64,000 nucleotides of DNA from Sinonovacula constricta (taxonomy: Eukaryota > Mollusca > Bivalvia > Cardiida > Solecurtidae), in NCBI GenBank assembly GCA_007844125.1, contig CM017559.1, positions 28,600,652 to 28,664,651 of the forward strand, in the 5' to 3' direction. The translations under genes were made by a program, and so were the position numbers. Positions 57,301 to 64,000 of the stretch are shown here, one piece after another; the first letter of the stretch is position 1, and every line of letters begins with the position of its first letter. The notes below the pieces were generated by a model. That model worked only from the letters and a program-made list of their open reading frames with translations, was not told the DNA's origin and did no database searches.

Positions 57301-59360
57301 TCATACAGATATTAACCTTAATCTCCTCAGTTTTATTTTCTAAAGCAGGCATCTTCTTCAACTATCATTGTATTCTGAATTCTACTTGTATTATCACCTA
57401 AATAATATTATCACCTTTATATAGCACCTACAAAATTATTTATTTATGATTAAACATGAGAAATGACATCAGGGTTTATCATGTTTTTATTTTTTAAACA
57501 CAATGTAGGGGTTGTTCAATGACCGGCTAGCCTGGTGTCAGGATAATGGGACTAGGTGTGGTATCATGCCAGGTGTTCATGGCATGTTAGACACAGTGAA
57601 GGCAGCACTATATCTGATTCAAGTGAACACCATCTCCAGATAAATGATATACTGTTTGTGGGAATATAAACCCAACAAATATATTAAAATTACCTTGAGA
57701 TGCTACATTAAATTACCTTTAGACCTAACAATGTTCATTGGGATAGTACAACTGTTTTTCTGGTCTACTTTTTGTTAGGATATATTTGTTATCTACACCG
57801 CATTCGCAGAAAAATATTTGATACTTGCAACAAAATTGTTGTATATAATACTTGTAACTCAATAATAAACTTCTGACATGTTGAAGAAATCCTATTCTCA
57901 TTAATTGCATTATAATAATTCAAAGATCTAACAGACTACTTCTGAATTATGATGCTGGAATGACGACCCATTTAATAAGCATTGCATTTTAACACAGCTT
58001 CTGGATCTGAGATCTGTAAAAGAATATTAAATATTTGTGAATTTATATAGTACCTTGTGGCTTCCTTCTTGTGCATAGGATAAATATTTGCATCTTAGCT
58101 GCATATCATTTGATTGGATAAGAAACCCCATTTGTTGATTATCAAACAGTTAAATCCTTAAAGAAATGCGGTTTTAGTGCCAGTTTAGTGCATGATGCTG
58201 CGTCAAGTTATTGTCATTTTCTTGTCTTTGTTTATTCTTCTATCATCATACTCCTCTTTTTCTTGTGCTTTTTTTTCTTCACCACCCGCTCTATTTTTGT
58301 TTGTTATATCACCTTGATTAAGTTTTCTGTGTCTTTCACAATTACTATAACAGATTATTTTAAAAATTAATTGTTAATAAAATATAGCAAAGTGTCTGCT
58401 TATTTATCACTATTGATACTTTAAATGAAATATAACATTTATATGTATGAATGATTTTTATTTATATCTGTCTTTTAAAGTCTTATTTAAGATGTTCAAT
58501 TGTATGAATTTTAACAGCAAAATGTTCTATTTATGACAGTGTAGACGCCTAAATATTTTTATTTTTTGTACAGTACAATAAATGCTTAAACAATTATAAT
58601 AAGCCTAAGAAATCTTTTATTGGGAGTCAAAATCTAAAGACCTTCTTTTTTGTTGAAAAAAAAAAGAAGACAAAAATTGCTTCCATTGATACTTTTCCTC
58701 TGTTCCTGGGTGTTGTCATGTTTCAAGTTCACAGCATGCTTAAATATTGAAGGAAGTAATTAACCTTCCTCATTGGAATCTATACGACGTAATACCTAAA
58801 TTGGTTTGTCTTTAACTTGATTATGGTAAATGTTTCTTTAAAATTTAAAAAAAAAGTAATTATTATTTGTTGGGGGAAATCCTCACATGTAAAATAAACT
58901 TTTTTTTATATTTATAAATAAACTGTTTGGTTAATAAACATAAACAGTTTGTTCATTTAGTGACCATTATTGCATTTTACCTCTTTAAACAACAAATGCT
59001 TACCTGGCATTATTCTTTAATTAATATTTAAAGTATATGCTCTGCCCTAAAGCTTATAGATATTTAGTAATTCTTGTTCATTACATTGCCAGTTATCAAT
59101 TCAGTTAAATATTCTATCTTTTCTTAAGATTACTCATATTCATTGCCCGATATTCACATCCAATTATTCCATCTACCCAGGTACACAGAATCTACCGCAG
59201 CACTGGCGCTAGTTTCAGCAAAGCCCAGCAGGAGTTTGCCACAGGCGTCATGAGGAATGAAGCCGTTCAACAGGGTGTTTCCAGTGCTGCCCAAACAGCT
59301 GCCCAGGGCGCAGTGCGGGGTGCCGCATCGCAGTATGGCACCGGCGGCAGCAAGTACTGA
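45376..59360 (+). CDS. SCAMP: Secretory carrier-associated membrane protein
   Basis: A four-pass membrane protein of post-Golgi and endosomal recycling carriers, implicated in vesicle fusion and endocytosis. Exons: 45376-45432, 46084-46185, 47510-47632, 48203-48269, 48529-48657, 49324-49483, 50274-50372, one of three alternatives (51262-51379, 54794-54911 or 56406-56523), and 59181-59360. With any one alternative the CDS is 1035 bases, 344 residues. The N-terminal cytosolic part has three NPF motifs (residues 7-9, 16-18 and 39-41) that bind EH-domain proteins, then a proline-rich stretch and a short coiled coil (exon 4). The membrane core starts at about residue 150. The conserved loop between segments 2 and 3 reads [11 protein letters not shown] (203-213). 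Segment 4 comes from the alternative exon. The tail has [23 protein letters not shown] at 45376 is supported by the family-like opening [12 protein letters not shown]. All introns are GT-AG. Confidence 0.97.
47350..47465 (+). mobile_element. SINE family B, 5' part, SCAMP intron 2
   Basis: CTGACTGCTTAGCCTCTTAC, then GGTTTGAATCCTGTCCGTGG, then AAGTCTTCCAGCTCACC match the head of family B copies at 19890 and 14690 (minus). It ends about 50 bases before exon 3. Confidence 0.6.
48710..49016 (+). mobile_element. SINE family A, near full length, SCAMP intron 5
   Basis: Head with TTTTCAATCCCGGACCGCGA, then CATACCAGTCATTACAAGTG, CCCTTGCTAATGCTCAAGCA, AATATAAGGGTAGTTCTACA, GGGTGTGGTATCAAGCCAGG, GAAGGCAGCACTATATCTGC, CATCTCCTCCAGATAAAGGA and the tail CGATAAACCCAATAAACC. 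It starts about 50 bases after the exon 5 donor. Confidence 0.85.
49570..49830. mobile_element. Two SINE family B fragments in opposite orientation, SCAMP intron 6
   Basis: TATTGGTGGAGGAAGACTCC with GTCTGGTTAGAACCTCTG at about 49576-49622 is the 3' part on the minus strand. GAAGGTCTCCAGCTGACCTG, GGTTCTACTCAGACATTTGT and CTGGGATCATCC at about 49715-49790 is the plus-strand version. The two could pair in the transcript. Confidence 0.6.
51262..51379 (+). other. SCAMP: SCAMP alternative exon 8a (membrane segment 4)
   Basis: 118 bases, preceded by TATATTTCAG and followed by GTAATT, entry phase 2 and exit phase 0. It codes for V plus 39 residues including [20 protein letters not shown], a hydrophobic membrane helix ending FVTVIK. 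It lacks the Gly-Trp-Ile found at the start of the other two versions and typical of the family, so it is the most divergent of the three. Confidence 0.9.
53695..53915 (+). mobile_element. SINE family B between SCAMP alternative exons 8a and 8b
   Basis: The head (TGCTGACTTGTAACTCATTA, GTTGGTTGAGTACC) leads into TTTCCAGCTGACCTGCAGTG, TGGTTCTACCCAGACAAATG, TCTGGGGTCTTCCTCCACCA, ATTAGCTGGACATTGCC and a tail with GGTGCAATGTAACAGC. Confidence 0.75.
54625..54690 (+). mobile_element. SINE family A, 3' terminal fragment
   Basis: CTGATCTCCACGTGACTGAA followed by GTTGATGGGACGATAAATCC corresponds to the last ~60 bases of family A. It lies about 100 bases before alternative exon 8b. Confidence 0.5.
54794..54911 (+). 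other. SCAMP: SCAMP alternative exon 8b (membrane segment 4)
   Basis: 118 bases, preceded by GTTTACTTGTAG and followed by GTACGG, with the same phases as 8a. It codes for V plus [20 protein letters not shown] and then [19 protein letters not shown]. Of the three this looks closest to the canonical family sequence (GWI at the start, a small-residue loop, then an MM-containing helix). Confidence 0.92.
55536..55795 (+). mobile_element. SINE family C between SCAMP exons 8b and 8c
   Basis: GCCGCAATAGCTCAATTGGT with a B-box CAGGTTCAAACCCTGG, then GTGTCAGTATAATGGACCGG, CATAAGTGCCCCTGTGCTGT and TTCGCTGCACAGTATCGGCA. It closely parallels the copy at 28912-29195. Confidence 0.85.
56406..56523 (+). other. 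SCAMP: SCAMP alternative exon 8c (membrane segment 4)
   Basis: 118 bases, preceded by CTGTTTTTTCTAG and followed by GTACTG, with the same phases as 8a and 8b. It codes for V plus [20 protein letters not shown] and then [19 protein letters not shown]. It shares the Gly-Trp-Ile start with 8b but has a Lys-Pro in the loop before the helix. Confidence 0.92.
56720..57135. repeat. Tandem repeat with alternating 54/55-bp units (109-bp dimers)
   Basis: CATTCTTCACAGAA-type sites occur at 56732, 56786, 56840, 56895, 56949, 57004, 57058 and 57113, so steps alternate 54, 54, 55, 54, 55, 54, 55. Two unit types alternate. One continues TTCTTATTAGAGAAATTTTA with TGTAGCGTATAT; the other continues CTTGTAGTAGAGCAGTTTTA with TGTTGGGTTATAT. 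The array lies 200 bases after alternative exon 8c. Confidence 0.9.
57509..57685 (+). mobile_element. SINE family A, 3' two thirds, last SCAMP intron
   Basis: ACCGGCTAGCCTGGTGTCAG, GGTGTGGTATCATGCCAGGT, GAAGGCAGCACTATATCTGA, CACCATCTCCAGATAAATGA and AATATAAACCCAACAAA follow the family A order; the tRNA-like head is missing. Confidence 0.8.
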
Positions 59361-62300
59361 TCCAGCTAACACAACCAGAAATACAGTCTGGTCGGGATAG
59401 TGTGAATATATTGGTGTAGTAGATGTAGAAGGGTTGGGGGATTGATAGAGTGCCTGATTAAGGGGAAGTTGTTGTTTAAACACTCTAGAATGTGAGGGGT
59501 AATTTACATGTTAAAAATTCAGAGGAAGCATTTTGGAATAATGTCCACAATACTTGTATATTTAATTATACCCTATGTTGTTGGTACTCAATGGTATTGT
59601 CTCAGTAAGCCACACTTACTAATTACCCAAATGCAGGGATTTATTGAGAAATATTAAATTCTTTGACATCAAAATAAGCAAGATTTGCTCTCCTTACTTG
59701 GTGCTCTGTGGTAGGACCATAATAAGCATGTTATTTATAAGTCATGAGGTTTGGAAAGTTTAATGAAAAAAGACATTTTGCCAGGATTATAAGGGACTAT
59801 GTAGACCATACTTAATTCAGCATGTAACTGTGCTTTATAGCTTTATCCTACCGACTCCATAACAATCCATATGGAGTTATTTATTTTCATTTATTGTGAT
59901 ATATTTCTTATATAAGCACCATATTCGTAACATTGGAGACATGATGAACAATTAATTAGCTATTGTTAACAAAGTGGGAAATAAATATGCAGTAGTTGAA
60001 AATTAGTACCAATAAGTCACTGAATTATTACTGCATGAGCATTTCCAATATTTTTTGTTTAAATATATCTGTTCTATTAAAATTCCTTTTGAAATTGTTA
60101 CAGTTATGGTGTAAAATTCAGTGAAATGTAAATTTTAAATATATTTACTGTTATGTGTATACTTTTTTTATCTTAAAGATGGTATCTGACAGTATGTCTC
60201 TATTACATGCAAAAATATACCAACCCTGTTATGGCAAACTTTGGCCTATAAACTCATGCTTAAGACATTTCTTTTACAGTACCTCAAATATAAAACAGTA
60301 CAAATCATAAAAAGACATTGCTCTGAGTGTTCATTCTTTCCAAATCTATACATAAGCACAATGGGTATTTTTGCTTTAAAAAGATGCCAATGCCAACTTA
60401 AATTAACAATAAATAGCCCTTTGCAGGATCTTTTCAGTGAACTATATTTGATTGTTTCGGGGGAGATTTTTTTTTTTCTAAACTTTTGGATACCAGCTTT
60501 AAGTGCTTGATTTACGCAAAACTTTAAATAGCATAACGCATTGCAATAACGTTGGTAACTAGCTGGATCTATAATGAAGTAAGTCAGTTTCAATGGACTT
60601 TAGTACATGTTGTAAAAAAAGAGAGGTAAAAAGGCACAAAATTTATATATGTAGTAATATGTTGAATGCTCACATTGTAGAAAAAAATAACCTTGGTTGA
60701 CTTACAATTTTTCAATTTGTGAAAACCAAATCCCATTTTAATTCGCCCTCTTACATTGTAGATGATGGGTTTGATTGTGGAGATACTGTTAGTTTATTGT
60801 CACATCTGGAAGTGAATTCATTATGAAATGTAGGCGTCATGGCTGGATATAAGATAAAATATGCTGTATACATTAATTACCTATTTATTTGTAGACTTTC
60901 CATCTGTATAAATGTCATTGTAATCATTTCTGTCCTGTATGCTAGGTCATTTAGTGGTCTGTTAAAAATAATCTTGAAAGTCAAAGACAGTGTTTTGTGT
61001 AAATCCATCTATACATGTAGTTAAATGCCTTCACATCTCCTCACGGGCTGTAGGACATTGACTATTCCTCGTAGTTAACAATTATATTGTTCTTATATTG
61101 TGTGTGTTATCTAATTTACTTCTCATTTACAACAATTCCTACTGTGACTATAATAATTTGAGTGGATTAGCTCTAGCTATAGAGATGCTTTTATTTCTGG
61201 AATAAGGGGACCAAATAATGTAAATAATTAACAAAAATGTATAAATTTGCACCATGTCTTGCTCTTCCAAACTGCTCATTAATCTGATGTGTTTTATACA
61301 TCCCAATTATATTCTGATACATCATGCTTTTAGGATAAACAACCATTACGGGATTTGAACATTGGATTTTTTCACAATGACAGTCACTGCTTTACCAACT
61401 AAGCTAAATGGACTTTTACCCATGATATAGCTATGGAAAAAAAAACTTTCAAAATATAATTAAATTGCCCATAATTGGCATACTGTGTGTTAGGGAAATT
61501 AACATACCTGACTTTCGCAACTAAAACAATGCAATCCATATTGTGCTGTGCTACATCATTTAAGCTATTATATTCAAGAATGCAAATAAAATTTATAAAC
61601 AAGAATGAAGAATGAACAGAATAAGAAAATTTTCGTTCTTCTATAAACTTATTAATTGATGATGTGTTCTAATAGATGTATCAAAATTAATCTGTATTAT
61701 TGTTATTTGAAACAAAGTTTCATGTTATTGCAGTTCAGGCTTTAAAATAAACCATCCCATTATTTATGGATCCTTTCAATGTTTTAGCTTTGTTATTCTT
61801 TATTTTATAGAAGAAATCATATGAATTGCAGTGGGACACATCTCCGTGATTTTTTTACTACACATACATTAACAATTTTGATAAAAGTAATTTGTAGTTA
61901 AGCTTTACTGATGACAGAATATCCTTTACTGTGGGTCATAGTTTGTAGCCTATAAAGAATCGTTGCTAGTTATATATAGAAACAACCATGGTCTATTATG
62001 AAGTTATATCTATAAAATGGCATTTATTTATTATACTCTAAAAATAAGTATAGTATGTTTTATAATGAATGTCTATTCAATATATCTTTCAATACAGACA
62101 CAATAGGTGTAATACTGGTAGCGTTTTTTTCATTGGTAGTCTTTAGATCATACATTCAAGATTGCTTAGGGGCGGGGTGCATGCCCATGCAGTTGAGAGT
62201 CCCCTCAGCAGGTACGAGTGTTGGTCTGGTCAAGAAGATTTGGTGGGAAGGTTTACCAGCTAACCTACAGTGTGTCTGTTCTACCCAGACATCAGTTTGG

Positions 62301-64000
62301 GTATTCCTCCACCAATAATTAGCTGGGTTTCACCGATATGACCATAATTTTGTTGGTGCAATGTTACAGAAAGCAAACAAAACATGTTCATAGACAGTTA
62401 AACAATATTAAAAATGATTTACAGTTTTGAGGCAGTGGACATTTAATAAAATCCACTTGAATAATTATTTTTTGCAGATAAATAGGTGCAAGGGTTTTTG
62501 AAATATTACTTAGACTTGTCCACAGTAGGTGCAGATCCTGATCAGACATCGTCCATGGGTGCTTGCTGATCTGGATCCATGTTAAGTGCATTTACTGGCT
62601 CAATATGTGCTTACCAGGCAAAAAGATGAGATATGACTTAAAAATAGGATCAAATTGCCTCTATGCTGCTTGTGTAAAAACTTTATATCAATTTAATCGC
62701 AACTTACTGAATGGCAATGAACAAATTAATTTGTGGTAATGCTTTCAAGTTGTTGTTTTTTGGCACTTTGTAGAATGAGATTTATTTGTTTTTTTTGTAT
62801 TGTCTGTATCATTTCATCATCTTTTAAGTCTTGATTTAAATGTACAATTATATGAAATATCTTGTTTAATTTTACCTGTCATTCATTCATGATCACATGC
62901 CCAACCACTGAAAAATATAGTGTAATTTGCTGTTACATTTAGAACTCATAAAATAGAGTATGTAAACTCTGAAAGAACTTGAATATGAAATATTTTATGT
63001 AATATCCAACTTAAAAAGTAGTTTTCTGGTCCACTTTGATAACTTGCACTTTCTTTTATTGTTCAAAGGTGGCTATAATATTCACTCATGATGAACTGAA
63101 ATAAGAACCCCCATATCGGGATATTTTAATTAAGATTGTCAAATTTTTGTGTAATTATAATTGGATTTTTATTCTCCACATTTATTCCAATGCGAACAGT
63201 TAAGTTTATACACAAACACATTTATTAAGTATATACAAACTGCTACTTATATTACAATAATATTTTTTGTATCAATGCTACGACAGCAATATAATTTGTT
63301 TTGTTTTGTCACTGTTTCTTTTAGATATTTAAATAGATAAATATGTTATTAATTTACATGTATGTTTAAAATACTTTGATTAGCAAAAATAAATAAAGCA
63401 AGTACTTTGTAGTTCATACTGATTTGAACCCAAGGGCAACAAAGCAATCAGTTTAATAGCTGTTGTTGTTTTGTGCATCAGAAACAGTAACATCGTTTGT
63501 CTTTTTCAATTAGATCTAGTTTATCTAATTAGTTATTTGTGCAATTTATGCCTCAGTTTTAAAATCCGTGTAAAGGCTGAAAAATGCCCAGGCATTAACT
63601 AAGTTTTACAACTAAAAGCTTGCTAAACACATGACTCATGCCAAATTTCCTAATAAAGCAAAATGAGTGCATATTGTGTTCATTTAATATTTATTTGTTA
63701 AGCCAACTGAAGTGGCACATATTATTCTTATATTGTCACATTGTCTTTTTCATTATTCTTTAAATACAATGTTGCTATTGTACCAATTAGTAATTGCTTG
63801 CTAGTATGGCTGCTAACACGTGTACTGAGAGACGATACATTTTGTGTATTAATTTTGATTTTTGTGCATTATGTTTCAACACATTGTTATTGTACATTTT
63901 AAAAAAGCTATTAAATACAGTTGAAAACATAAATTGTTTTTTGTTTCATTTATTTACTTAACTAAGTACCTTATTAAAATTATTAACAATAAAACTCTTA
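59361..64000 (+). other. SCAMP 3' flank, possibly a long 3' UTR
   Basis: No further exon is recognised. AATAAA hexamers occur at 59980-59985 and again near 63388 and elsewhere, so the length of the transcribed part is unclear. The only element I can name is the SINE family B copy at 62133-62380. Confidence 0.4.
62133..62380 (+). mobile_element. SINE family B
   Basis: TACCAGCTAACCTACAGTGT, GTTCTACCCAGACATCAGTT, TGGGTATTCCTCCACCA, ATTAGCTGGGTTTCACC and TTGTTGGTGCAATGTTACAG follow the family order, with a diverged head upstream. Confidence 0.7.

Overview
The window is AT-rich, intron-rich animal DNA. Its protein-coding exons, splice signals and repeat content fit a lophotrochozoan, most likely a bivalve mollusc. 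This is inferred from the proteasome and SCAMP protein sequences and from many tRNA-derived SINE and DNA-transposon remnants; nothing identifies the species.

Four genes can be assembled exon by exon, with reading frames that close. (1) At 6437-7698 (+) are the last three coding exons of an Amt-type ammonium transporter; its 5' exons lie outside the window. (2) At 8971-19041 (-) is a complete ten-exon gene for a 417-residue, mostly helical protein that I do not recognise; it may be F-BAR-like. It converges on the transporter, with about 1 kb between the two ends. (3) At 27338-38640 (+) is a complete ten-exon PSMC3 (26S proteasome ATPase Rpt5), 428 residues. (4) At 45376-59360 (+) is a complete SCAMP (secretory carrier-associated membrane protein), 344 residues. 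It has three tandem versions of the exon coding for the fourth membrane segment. Each is exactly 118 bases with identical splice phases, which is the hallmark of mutually exclusive splicing.

Most of the remaining sequence that I can interpret is mobile or repetitive. Region by region: 1.1-2.6 kb is a 49-bp minisatellite of about 31 units abutting a SINE head, and possibly derived from it. 2.9-6.2 kb is a dead non-LTR retrotransposon. 10.1-11.2 kb is a second dead retrotransposon on the minus strand, in which a 61-bp piece of the reverse transcriptase has been amplified eight times. 16.4-17.2 kb is the 3' end of another retrotransposon. 21.6-25.1 kb is a 3.5-kb non-autonomous DNA element with a perfect 9-bp target duplication; its long inverted termini each fold into a hairpin whose stems differ in sequence but keep pairing. 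25.6-26.0 kb is a PIF/Harbinger remnant with a MADF domain. 26.4-27.2 and 39.7-40.2 kb are two copies of a ~510-bp MITE on either side of PSMC3. 29.6-30.6 and 31.9-32.8 kb are two hAT-type elements in PSMC3 introns. 56.7-57.1 kb is a dimeric tandem repeat in the SCAMP intron after the last alternative exon. Three SINE families (called A, B and C here) are scattered throughout.

The genes have no evident shared pathway; this is ordinary gene neighbourhood. The main points of biological interest are the SCAMP exon cassette, the structured termini of the 3.5-kb element, and the unrecognised 417-residue gene.
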